Shown here: piece by piece, positions 1 to 8,022 of the stretch | Position numbering within the stretch: the stretch's first letter is position 1 | Layout: every line of letters begins with the position of its first letter | From: Verrucomicrobiota bacterium | GTDB taxonomy: Bacteria > Verrucomicrobiota > Verrucomicrobiia > Verrucomicrobiales > Akkermansiaceae | Assembly: GCA_030835305.1 (NCBI GenBank) | Contig: JAURPJ010000085.1 | Coordinates: 1-43,545 of the forward strand | Direction: 5' to 3' | Length of the DNA: 43,545 nucleotides | The notes under the pieces: model-generated | What the model was told of the DNA's origin: nothing | Databases searched by the model: none | The model's input: only the letters and a program-made list of their open reading frames with translations | Position numbers and translations under genes: made by a program

Positions 1-82
1 GCCGTCCCCTCCGATCTTCTCGAACAGGGTCATCGGGAAGGTGTTTTGAGACGGCATTCCATTGTTCATCAGTGAGGTCCAT
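1..82 (-). pseudogene. IS5-family transposase, N-terminus only (runs off the left edge)
   Basis: Read on the minus strand from the ATG at 82-80, the frame begins MDLTDEQWNAVSKHLP and continues to DRRGR at the window edge. The MDLTDEQW start followed by a basic Gly-Arg segment is characteristic of the N-terminal domain (DUF4096-type) of IS5-family transposases. Only 27 residues are inside the window, so whether the gene is intact beyond the edge cannot be told. It lies beside the truncated IS4 transposase and the Tn3 element, as one part of a cluster of insertion elements. The frame is too short for automatic gene calling but the motif is specific. Confidence 0.75.
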
Positions 83-368
83 CCACCCACTGTGAGTAAC
101 CTTGTGAATAGTACCAGCCTATTTATGAGATGGCTTCTAGAATAAGTCCCTGCCGGACGGTTGATGATTCGGAAACGGCTGGAGGTCTTCGACCCGCATC
201 ATCTTTTCCTCGATGACGGAAAAACAATCGCCTTCGATATGGCCAAGCGCGTCGCGCCCCGATGTGGGCAGCATCTCTCCGGACCACAAAGTGGCTCGGG
301 GTGATTGGCGATTTGGACTGATTGAAAACATGGAAGTGATTGGCTGCTGGGGCGGGAAGCCATTCGCG
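83..368. other. Intergenic stretch between two transposase genes, no convincing gene
   Basis: This 286-bp gap separates the IS5-type start from the end of the IS4-type transposase. It should contain the outer end of both elements, but I could not identify a terminal inverted repeat. A 64-codon minus-strand frame (137-331) has no recognisable family, so I do not call it a gene. Confidence 0.4.
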
Positions 369-1496
369 TCAGTTTAAGGCTAGAATGCCTGATTCTATGG
401 GGGATTGCGTGGAGCTCTTCCCTCTCGAAATATGCCGCGGGTCGGGGTTGAAGTTGATGAGTTCGGAGAAATCTTTTAGTTTGATCAGATAGATCGCCAG
501 AAGATCATAGAGCCTTTCATAGCTCAATCGGGCGCGGCCAATCTGACCGACCAGCACTCCGGCAATCTTCATTCCGAGCTGGTGGACGATCATTCCCGCA
601 ATCACAAGGCCTTGCATGTGATGTTCGTTGCTCTTGCGATTGAGTGCTTTGTCCAGATTGAGCGACTGCTTCCACGCCCGGAATTGAATCTCCACGGCCC
701 AACGCGCACGGTAGATCGCCACCAGTTGCGAGACCTTCATTTCCTCCTTTCTGAGATTGGTCAGCATGAGATGCCAAGCGTCCCGAATCAGCCCCTTGCG
801 GCACGCCTTCTTGCCGGATTGCACTGCTCTTTTACGGCGTTCGTCACGGCGTTTGCGGGCCACCTTTTGGTCCGCACGCACTGCAATCAAACGGCATTTT
901 TTACCGACTTCCCCGACGCTCACTTCGAGATCAAGAACATCCTGCCGCCTGCGGTTGAGACGAGTTTCGAGAGCCTTTCCATTTTCCAGTAACACGCCGG
1001 TGGTCAAGGGCAGACGGGTGAGCCACCGTGCTCCACGCAGTTCGATTTCGCCGAACTCATCGAGGCTGAAATATCCCATGTCGCGCAGGACGAGATCCCC
1101 GGGCCGGACCTCCACCATGACCTCTTTGCCAATCACTTTATCCTGGGTTGTGGCCGCTTCGAGCGAGTGGGAGACGATGGTCTGGGAAAGCAGATCGAAG
1201 GCCAGATCGATCTTCACTCCGGCGGTCGCGCCATGGTGATTTCCGTGCGCAGGAAAGGCCTCCGAGTTGGCCTTGGGAAAACCCACGCCCGAAGCATCCT
1301 CGATCATGATACGGAGAATCCTGGTTCCCACCAGGGCGGTTCCGGCAGGCTTGAATCGCTGCTCCATGAGGTCGCAAACGACTGCCATGAGGAAGGCGGT
1401 GGACTTGGGAGTGAAGCGGTCGTGAATGGATTGGCGGGCCATCGCGGCCTGGACCCGGTCCCCGAGTTCCGATGCGATCTGGTTGGGTCTAACCAC
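369..1496 (-). pseudogene. IS4-family DDE transposase, 5' end truncated by the Tn3 element
   Basis: The DDE catalytic core of an IS4-family transposase is complete. D67 lies in ILRIMIEDAS, D139 in DLVLRDMGYF, and the YREK signature of the family is perfect with Y262, R265, E269 and K276 (YRARWAVEIQFRAWK). The N-terminus is missing: the first catalytic Asp is at 67, whereas family members usually have roughly 60-70 more residues in front. The apparent GTG start at 1496 lies inside the left terminal repeat of the Tn3 transposon, so the first four codons are transposon sequence and the true gene stops at 1484. I infer that Tn3 insertion, or a rearrangement driven by it, removed the 5' end. The protein, if made, is unlikely to transpose. 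Confidence 0.85.
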
Positions 1497-1520
1497 GTAA
1501 AGGTACCCAATGTATCATAG
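1485..1520 (+). repeat. Left terminal inverted repeat of the Tn3-family element
   Basis: The outer end starts GGGTCTAACC and the inner end finishes TGTATCATAG. The reverse complement of 4802-4837 matches 33 of 36 positions; mismatches are at repeat positions 6, 10 and 24. The length of 36 bp and the GGG start fit Tn3-family ends. The repeat overlaps the apparent start of the truncated IS4 transposase. Confidence 0.85.
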
Positions 1521-1576
1521 CCATTTCCTCAAGTGGTTGATCAATAGCGATTTGGAGATGTTTTCCGTTCCCAAAA

Positions 1577-4500
1577 TCACCTGGGTGTGACGTTGAGATT
1601 TTTGGGAGACTGAATTCCGAAGGAATCGCGGAGCTTTTCCTCCGAGAAATCGTATTCACCAAACAGGTTGATGTGTCGCCAAGAGACTACCGAACCAGCG
1701 GCTACAGAGCGAAGCATTGCGGCCCGCCGATCCAGGTCGCTTTCCCCGGAAATTTCCTGGGTCAGGTAGAGGTAGTTCCAGCAGACGATGGCGTTTTTCA
1801 CAAGCCGTTTGCAGGCCTGGGCGATCTCCTGTTCTTGTCGGTCGGTTTGAAAAATTTCGCGCCCCTGACCGACGGAGACCTCTCGCGAAAATCGGTTGGA
1901 ACTCTCTACCTTATTGAGCTGTTTCTCGATGGACTGGCGCAGCTCGAGGTCGTCGATATAGCGGAGAATGAAGATGGATTTGAGAATTTTCCCGAAGGCT
2001 TTGAGCGCAGCATAGAGAGCGTGCTTTTTTGAGTAGGAGTTGAGGCGTCGGAAAAGGTCTGAGGCTGAAGTTTTCTTGAGCTTAATGGTGACGATGAACC
2101 GGAGAATATCGTCCCAGTGCTTCCTGATGAGTTCGTCGTTGATGTAACCATCTGGAGTGACATCCCAAGTCGAGCGGTCTACTTCCCGACGCGATTTGAA
2201 CAGGTAGAGGTTCTGGACTTTGAAATTCTTAATTCTCGGCGCGTAGGAGATGCCCAGAAAATGCATGACTCCGAAGATGGCCTCGGTATAGCCATGAGTG
2301 TCCGTCGAGTGGATGTCGCTCTTGATGACATCATTGTGCATGAGTCCGTCGATGACCCAGGCGCTTTCGCGTTCGGCGGCACTGACGACAAGTGTGTGGA
2401 AGAGCAGGTGCCGCTCGTCGATGAAGCTATGAACACTGGAAGCCTTGGTCTTCCGAGAATACTTGTGCGAGTAATTTGCATTGAGGGATTCTCCTCGGAC
2501 TTCGAATTGCTGTCCATCGCTGGAAGTGTGCAACTGATCTTGAGATCTTCGATAGACCTGAGCGAGTTCAAGCCGGTCCATGAAGGATAGAAGCCGGTCA
2601 TTGACCCTTTGCAGGCCTTCGGGATGGAAATACCAGTTAACGGTGTTCTCCAATTCCGAAGAGTTGATCTCCCTTGAAATTTTCAGAATCTTGCCGGTTC
2701 CGATGTCACATCCCAGAGCTGAGATCGCGGCAATAAAAGTTCCTTTGGAAGGCTTGGCCCGGTTGTAGCGCTGCTGCCAGTGCTGGAATTCTTCGAGGAA
2801 TCCACTATGGCTATCGACCGTGGCGAGAACCTCGCAGAGCGAAATATATTGCCTCTCGGGAAAGAGTTCCTGGAGTGGCTCAGAGTCCGTCTCTTCCAGC
2901 TTCGGAGTCGCCACTCGTAGCGAGCCAGCCTTGGTAAAGTTGGCGTGCTCGTTGCTCCCGTCTCGCATACGATCGTTGGTCCTCAAATACTGGGAAAAAA
3001 GCTCACCATCCAAATCCTCCAGAACTTTTTTCGGATCGGGAAACTCGCTGAGACCAGCCCGCTGCAGGAGGATGTCCCTGTCCTTTTTCCACTGCTCGTT
3101 GGAAATCAAGTAATCTTCCAACGGTCGATACTTGTATGAGTGTTCGAGGTTAAGCGTTCCGGCTTTGATCCCGATTCTGACATGAATGAAGAGGAGTGCC
3201 TTGTAGAGAGAGATCCGGAACTTCCCCTTCATGACCGCAGTGCGCTCATCGGGTTTGAGGAACTCCATGGGCGCGCTCTCATCGAGAACTCCATTCTTGT
3301 CTCTGAAGTGATCAATGGCCTGATTCAGGGAGCTGCCATCGCTTTGCGAACTGAACTTAATGCTCTTTAGAATTGGCGAGACCCGGTTTTGCATCCGAAG
3401 ACTTTTCTCTTCCAGGACATTAAGATAGTCCGGTTCGCTGAGGTCTGATTAGAGCTCTTCCTCGAAGGCGGGAACTTCTTCCCGGGTTTCGCGTGCCCCT
3501 CGCAAGAGAGAACGAATTTCACCGATCTTTTCGGCATCATCGAGTTTCAGGTTCTCCGCAATTCCGTCCACCGATTTGATGACCTGTAAGCTCTTGTCGA
3601 GTTGATCCATCAGCAACTTCACGGCCTCGCCACGAGCAGCTCGCTGTTCATAGCAGCGCTCTTTGTGCTCCCTCTGGGCCAGATTGATGGCCGACTGCGT
3701 TGTCGTCAGGAGCACATCGATCAGGTTGTCATGAAGCCTGTAAAACTGGTGGGTTATGAACGCGATCAGGTGGAGGTAACGATCTTCCTCTGTTCGACGC
3801 GTGACATCGAAGGTGTTCGACCTGATCACGGTGTTGGCATAGTAGCTGATGCCCTCATGTGAGAGGCCGAGCTTCTCCAGCATGGGCCGAACTCGTTCCT
3901 GGAGGCTGCGAATCGACTCCAGGTCACTGACACTCTCCTTGATTTTTCCTGGCTTGGTGGATTGAGAGCATCTCTTCAGTAGTGTCAGCTGAAACCGGTT
4001 ACTGGGTTCGTCACCATCATCGGCAACCTTTTCCAGGAGTTGGTCCAGAAGTCCACGCGTTTCGTCAGAGAGGTTCTGGTCGATGATTTTTACCAGCTCT
4101 TGTCGCCGGTGATTGATCGCTTCCAGAATCAGCTTTCCCAACGCATCGCTGCTTGGCAACGCGACTTTCTGCTCGGTGAGAATATCGACAGCGCGATGAA
4201 AAATGAGTCTCGGCTTGAGCTGCGAGCACACCATTGATGCGATCTCGGTTTCAAGCTTTCCACGGGCTTGGTCAAACTCCTGAAATCCGTAGTGGAAAAG
4301 AATCAATCTCCGGTGTCGCATCGCAGTAGCCCGATGATAGGCATCAATGCAAAGCTCCTCGGGCTGATCCCCCAATTTTGCACAAACGTATTCGAGGTCT
4401 CTTGGATGTGGAGACTGGGAGAAAAATCGTCTGGCAGCGCGGAAGTATCCACAAGCCAGAACAAAACAAACGCGGTTGGTAGGATTGCGTAGCTCGGTAA

Positions 4501-4618
4501 CAACACTTCTCAAGTTCTTGGGAAGATGAAAGTAGATCTTCCTTTCGGCACTGTTCAATCGGGGTGGCTCATCATGCGTCTGTTCCTCGAGGGAGCTGAG
4601 GATGTTCATTCGTGGCAT
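1577..4618 (-). pseudogene. tnpA: Tn3-family transposase TnpA, interrupted by one in-frame TAA
   Basis: Two minus-strand frames, 4618-3449 (389 codons) and 3394-1577 (605 codons), are one gene. They are in the same phase (4618-3394 = 1224 = 408 codons) and are separated by a TAA at 3451-3449 plus 18 further sense codons. Together they would give about 1013 residues, the normal size of Tn3 TnpA. The first part starts MPRMNILSSLEEQ and resembles the DUF4158 N-terminal domain. The second carries the DDE core: D293 in HTSSDGQQFEV and D365 in STDTHGYTEAIF (numbered from the ATG at 3394), then VSWRHINLFGEYDF near the C-terminus. No frameshift is present, so this looks like a young nonsense mutation that splits the protein after the N-terminal DNA-binding region. 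Confidence 0.88.
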
Positions 4619-4637
4619 AGCGAAGTGAAGAGGAAGG

Positions 4638-4757
4638 ATGAGGCCTTTCCGACTGCCAAATAGGGTTCACCACAAAACAGGGGCGAACGCTCCCGAGATC
4701 GCCAATGCTCTTAACATCAGCGAAAGGACGGTATTCCGATACCTTGCGACAGAATGA
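4638..4757 (+). pseudogene. Remnant of a Tn3 resolvase (tnpR), C-terminal helix-turn-helix only
   Basis: A 39-codon frame from ATG 4638 ends in TGANAPEIANALNISERTVF followed by RYLATE and a stop. This matches the C-terminal helix-turn-helix of serine resolvases and invertases (pattern GAxxxEIAxxLxIxxxTVxxxL). The catalytic serine domain is absent. It sits between the start of tnpA (4618) and the right terminal repeat, divergent from tnpA as in Tn3, which fits an internal deletion that removed the res site and most of tnpR. The ATG is probably not an original start. Too short for automatic gene calling. Confidence 0.65.
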
Positions 4758-4801
4758 ACGCTCCACGGCCTCCACAAGAGCTTCCCAGGATCTGGGGAAT
4801 C

Positions 4802-4837
4802 CTATGATACATTAGGTACCTTTACGTTGTTTGACCC
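4802..4837 (-). repeat. Right terminal inverted repeat of the Tn3-family element
   Basis: On the plus strand it begins CTATGATACATTAGG at the inner side and ends GTTTGACCC at the outer side. Read inward on the minus strand it starts GGGTCAAAC and matches the left repeat at 33 of 36 positions. Confidence 0.85.
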
Positions 4838-5160
4838 GACACGCCGAGGAACTGAAAGCCCCTCTCTTCCGGTCAGTCAGTAATAACGAAAAACGTCGCA
4901 ACTCCCCCACTCCGCTCCAGCAATCATCACTCTACAAGAACGTAATCCAGAAATGGGCATTGGAAGCTGGCCTGGATATCAACGTCGTTTCAAATCACGC
5001 GATGAGAGCAACAGCCGCAACAAATGCCCTTTCACATGAAGCGGACATTGCAAAGGTCCAAGAGTGGTTGGGGCATAGTAACGTTTCGACAACAAGGCTC
5101 TACGACCGGAGGAAATCAAAGCCAGAGGATAGCCCGACTTTTCGCGTTGAATACAAATGA
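4831..5160 (+). pseudogene. Tyrosine recombinase/integrase, C-terminal catalytic remnant
   Basis: The frame keeps the last part of a phage-type integrase catalytic domain. Visible are a box-II-like [12 protein letters not shown] with the Arg, then [18 protein letters not shown] with the Gly-His pair and the nucleophilic Tyr. The N-terminal DNA-binding domains and the first catalytic Arg are missing. The nominal TTG start at 4831 lies inside the right repeat of the Tn3 element, so true integrase sequence begins at about 4838. I infer that the upstream part was lost in the same event that truncated the IS4 gene on the other side. No attachment site is recognisable. Confidence 0.8.
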
Positions 5161-5171
5161 TCAGGAAAGAA

Positions 5172-5203
5172 GTGGCCGTCTCCTTTCTCAAGAAAACGGC
5201 CAC
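5172..5203. terminator. Hairpin between the integrase remnant and the PEP-CTERM gene
   Basis: GTGGCCGT at 5172-5179 pairs with ACGGCCAC at 5196-5203 around a 16-base loop. It sits between two convergent genes (plus strand ending at 5160, minus strand ending at 5229), the usual place for a terminator. There is no strong T-run on either side, so efficiency is uncertain. Confidence 0.5.
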
Positions 5204-5228
5204 CTCACTTGGATTTCCTGCGGAAACT

Positions 5229-5855
5229 TCAGCGTTTTCTCCGTAGCAACATTGTTCCACTCACAAAGGCCAAAATAATTGAGGACGGCTCAGGAATGGC
5301 TCCAGCCATAATCGGAACTCCCGGCTCACTTTCGTAAGCCCACGAATTAATGAATCCTCCGGGATCCCGACCTGAAACGACATTAGGATTGGAAAAACCA
5401 ATATAATGAACCCACCCATAATGGATGTTTCCTTCGATTTCCAATTCTACTCCGATGTAGGTATCCTCAAATTGTAAGAAGCTCAGTCCGAATCCAGAAG
5501 CCCCTCCATTATCGGTATGGCTATACCAATCGCCGGAAAGATTTGTAGTATCCCCTCCAATGATTGAACCACCTGAAACAGGCTGGACCTTCCCACCACG
5601 ATTTGGCGGAGCTGACAAACTGCCAATGAAGCGGGTTTCTCCGCGAGATTGCATCACTGCGATCAAACCTCCATCCGTGCCGAAGAACAAATCCGGGGCT
5701 CCATCATCGTTAATATCCAATTCTCCTTGAGAGGGAACCGGAAGATAGGGTTCCAGGATATTCGGGTCATCACCCCGATAACCGACGATAATGGTTGCGT
5801 GTGTTGCATTTAAAAACACACAGAAAGTCAACAGAAAGAAGAAAGGAACTTTCAT
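5229..5855 (-). CDS. PEP-CTERM sorting-signal surface protein
   Basis: The 208-residue protein starts with an N-terminal signal peptide (MKVPFFFLLTFCVFLNATHA). It ends with IPEPSSIILAFVSGTMLLRR at about residues 187-206, the PEP motif, hydrophobic segment and basic tail that mark substrates of the exosortase/PEP-CTERM system. The body (ELDINDDGAPDLFFGTDGG) has an FG-GAP-like Asp-rich segment that may bind calcium. The protein should be exported, processed by an exosortase (not encoded in this window) and anchored or released at the surface. It follows the chimeric YD-repeat/subtilase frame by only 11 bp, so the two may be cotranscribed. Substrate or partner is unknown. Confidence 0.85.
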   Translation of the reverse strand: MKVPFFFLLTFCVFLNATHATIIVGYRGDDPNILEPYLPVPSQGELDINDDGAPDLFFGTDGGLIAVMQSRGETRFIGSLSAPPNRGGKVQPVSGGSIIGGDTTNLSGDWYSHTDNGGASGFGLSFLQFEDTYIGVELEIEGNIHYGWVHYIGFSNPNVVSGRDPGGFINSWAYESEPGVPIMAGAIPEPSSIILAFVSGTMLLRRKR

Positions 5856-5866
5856 TGGTCCTGTCT

Positions 5867-7909
5867 CTATTCGCCACGACGAACTCGCCAGAACTGTTTG
5901 GATTGTGCAGAGTTTCTGTTTGTCAGAACTGTTGTCGTAGAATCCTCAGCCTTGAAAGTAGCTACATCGGACCATGATCCGTTTTCGAGATTAAATGAAG
6001 TTTCGAGCGTGTAGAATGCTCCGGGGTCCGTGCTCACAGTCACTGAAAACTCGTCCGCATTGTTCGGATTCTGGGTGAACCCGCTGCCTGTTATTTGAGG
6101 GTCGTCCAACTGAACGCCAGAGAGAATCAAGGACACTTTTTGGGAGCCTCCTTGCAACGCACCGTTTGCAGAGACGGTAATTTTTAGTCTCCGCTCTTGG
6201 GCTGATGCGTCAACCGTGACCTTTTCAACATTGTTGCGGTTATCTGTGCTGGTTCTTACTGCTGGCGCGCCTCGCAGTGCCGGGTCTTCACCGACTAAAT
6301 CCGGGTTCAACGTCCAAGGGAAGTATGTCGTAACCAGATTGGCGACTTCATCGATCACAACTAAATCAAGATCATTGACGAGCATTGCAGTATCATCATC
6401 GACAATAGTTCCAAAAGCGGGAGGGCTTCCTGCCGGGTCCGACCACGCGAGAGTAAAACCAGCTTGGGTGTTAGAGGGAACTGTGACGTAGAAAGTTTTG
6501 GAAGCTCCGCTATTGATCGTGAATTCCTTCATCAAAGAACCACGGCCTACGCTCTCTTCGTCCTCAAGAAGCTGGACAATATTCACTGCGTTGAAAATAC
6601 CCCATCCCGAACGGTAGTTGGGGCCACCATTTCCTAACGCCGATACTGTGTGGATTGCAGCGGCCCTCCATGTGGAGGCCAATAAAGGCGAAGCAGTCGG
6701 AAATAATTCCTGCCTGCGCTCTTCGGCAAGCATAAGCCCTCCCGTCACTGATGGAGCAGCAAAGCTGGTTCCGTCTAAATTGATGGTCCCATTCACATTA
6801 GTGAGACCATTGTAGTAGGAAAAATTATTGTTCCTGTTGGCCTCAAAGAGCGAATTTCCCAAATTTAGATCAGGATTCCTTTGGCCTACCGCCACCAAGT
6901 CGGGCTTTATTCTACCATCATCTGTTGGGCCTGCTCCAGAGAAGTTAGAAAAGAAGATATTAGGGCCAGCCTGATCCTCTATCGATCCAACTGTTAGGAC
7001 GTTCTTAGCTGTTGCTGGAGAAAGGAGACTGTCGAAACTATCTTCGCCATTTCCATTGTAGCCCCATTCTTCCTGATCAAGGGAGGCTCCCTGAAGGGTG
7101 CGGTGAGCTTCGAGGCGTTGCCCGATAGCGTTGACGGCATCGCTTCCGGCTGCCAAAGATCCATAGGTGATTGAGGACAGGGCATTCGGGGTCGTGGCCC
7201 GGTCATCATGGGTTTTTGACCTGAGGACATTCCGATGTGATTCCCAAGCATTGCTCACGGTGTGGGCCGGAGCAGTCAAATCATCAACCAAGTTGGAGTT
7301 TGCGACATAACTCTGGGAGAAGGTCTTTGGCGTGAATCCGAGGAAGGGGTTGCCGTGGGTGATGCTCTTCAAACGACCGGTCTGGCCATCAAATCCAATC
7401 AAAGTGGCGTGATCATAAGTGGTGCCATCACCGAGAGCGCGGGAAGTGCGACGCCCCAGAACATCATAGGTGTAGGTCATGGTGCGCGGGATGGCAACTT
7501 CCTGCTGAGTCGCCGTGAGGGAAGAAATCTCTTCGGTTTCCAAAGCGAGATCGAGGGATTCACGGTAGGTCAACTCCCGAACGCCAGTGACGTCAGTCAC
7601 AAGATGAGCCCCTCCCCAGCGATGATACTTGTAAGAAATATTGGGAGTGCTGTCGGAGTAATCGATCCGGGCCAGATCCCCGGCATCCGCATTGGTGCCT
7701 TGTCCGGCATCTTCGCCTTCAAAATCGTAGTAGTAAGTGGTGGTGACTCCACGGGCCCAACTGCGGGTTTTTAGACGTCCTGCTGTGGTGTAAGTGTAGA
7801 CCATCTTTTTGCCATCGTCATACTCTTTGTTAAGGAGGTAACCTCGGGCGGCCTCATATTCCCATTCGGTGGTGGCATTCTGGGTGCCAGAGGTGGTCAT
7901 GGATACCAT
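5867..7909 (-). CDS. Chimeric reading frame: YD-repeat (RHS-like) fragment joined to the C-terminal half of a subtilase
   Basis: Residues 1 to about 284 are YD-repeat/RHS-like, for example MTYTYDVLGRRTSRALGDGT at 144-163 and GVTTTYYYDFEGE. From about residue 290 the sequence changes to an S8 subtilisin-type peptidase: LSPATAKNVLTVGSIED, then GRIKPDLVAVG, then LDGTSFAAPSVTGG with the catalytic Ser at 382. The Asp and His parts of the catalytic triad, which lie upstream in subtilases, are absent. The C-terminus (SKQFWRVRRGE) is typical of secreted verrucomicrobial proteins. There is no signal peptide, and the frame upstream of the ATG closes quickly at a TAG. Both halves are therefore truncated, joined in frame near 7050. 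I treat it as the product of a deletion between two genes, probably not an active protease. A natural fusion is less likely. Confidence 0.75.
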   Translation of the reverse strand: MVSMTTSGTQNATTEWEYEAARGYLLNKEYDDGKKMVYTYTTAGRLKTRSWARGVTTTYYYDFEGEDAGQGTNADAGDLARIDYSDSTPNISYKYHRWGGAHLVTDVTGVRELTYRESLDLALETEEISSLTATQQEVAIPRTMTYTYDVLGRRTSRALGDGTTYDHATLIGFDGQTGRLKSITHGNPFLGFTPKTFSQSYVANSNLVDDLTAPAHTVSNAWESHRNVLRSKTHDDRATTPNALSSITYGSLAAGSDAVNAIGQRLEAHRTLQGASLDQEEWGYNGNGEDSFDSLLSPATAKNVLTVGSIEDQAGPNIFFSNFSGAGPTDDGRIKPDLVAVGQRNPDLNLGNSLFEANRNNNFSYYNGLTNVNGTINLDGTSFAAPSVTGGLMLAEERRQELFPTASPLLASTWRAAAIHTVSALGNGGPNYRSGWGIFNAVNIVQLLEDEESVGRGSLMKEFTINSGASKTFYVTVPSNTQAGFTLAWSDPAGSPPAFGTIVDDDTAMLVNDLDLVVIDEVANLVTTYFPWTLNPDLVGEDPALRGAPAVRTSTDNRNNVEKVTVDASAQERRLKITVSANGALQGGSQKVSLILSGVQLDDPQITGSGFTQNPNNADEFSVTVSTDPGAFYTLETSFNLENGSWSDVATFKAEDSTTTVLTNRNSAQSKQFWRVRRGE

Positions 7910-8022
7910 ACGGGAAAGGGCGGGAAGCTAAAGATCGTCCACGACAAGATCAACCTAAAAATATATCATTTGTTACAAAACCTTTTCATCAACAAATCAC
8001 GATACGTCATCAGGATTAATTC

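Larger units (their letters stand above)
1485..4837. mobile_element. Complete Tn3-family transposon with decayed tnpA and tnpR
   Basis: The element is bounded by 36-bp inverted repeats at 1485-1520 and 4802-4837 that match at 33 of 36 positions and start with GGG, as Tn3-family ends do. Inside are a minus-strand tnpA filling most of the 3.35 kb and, divergent from it, a plus-strand scrap of a tnpR resolvase. This is the Tn3-type layout of tnpA facing away from tnpR with the res site between, but here the res site and most of tnpR are deleted. The five bases flanking each end (tggtt on the left, gacac on the right) do not form a target duplication, which suggests an adjacent deletion or inversion after insertion. 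Both neighbours, an IS4 transposase and an integrase, are cut exactly at the element ends. No passenger gene is present. Confidence 0.85.

Noticed and set aside
137-331. 64-codon minus frame between the transposase genes
   Set aside because: No family resemblance, atypical composition, located in the expected terminal region of insertion sequences.
3449-3451. Programmed stop-codon readthrough in tnpA
   Set aside because: Tn3 transposases are not known to use readthrough and there is no stimulatory context that I can recognise; simple nonsense decay explains it, especially with tnpR already lost.
1495-4827. The matching stretches at 1495-1520 and 4802-4827 as ends of two copies of the IS4-type element
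   Set aside because: The similarity extends outward to a GGGTC end on both sides (36 bp, inverted, flanking a Tn3 transposase), which fits Tn3 terminal repeats. No IS4 sequence follows the right copy.
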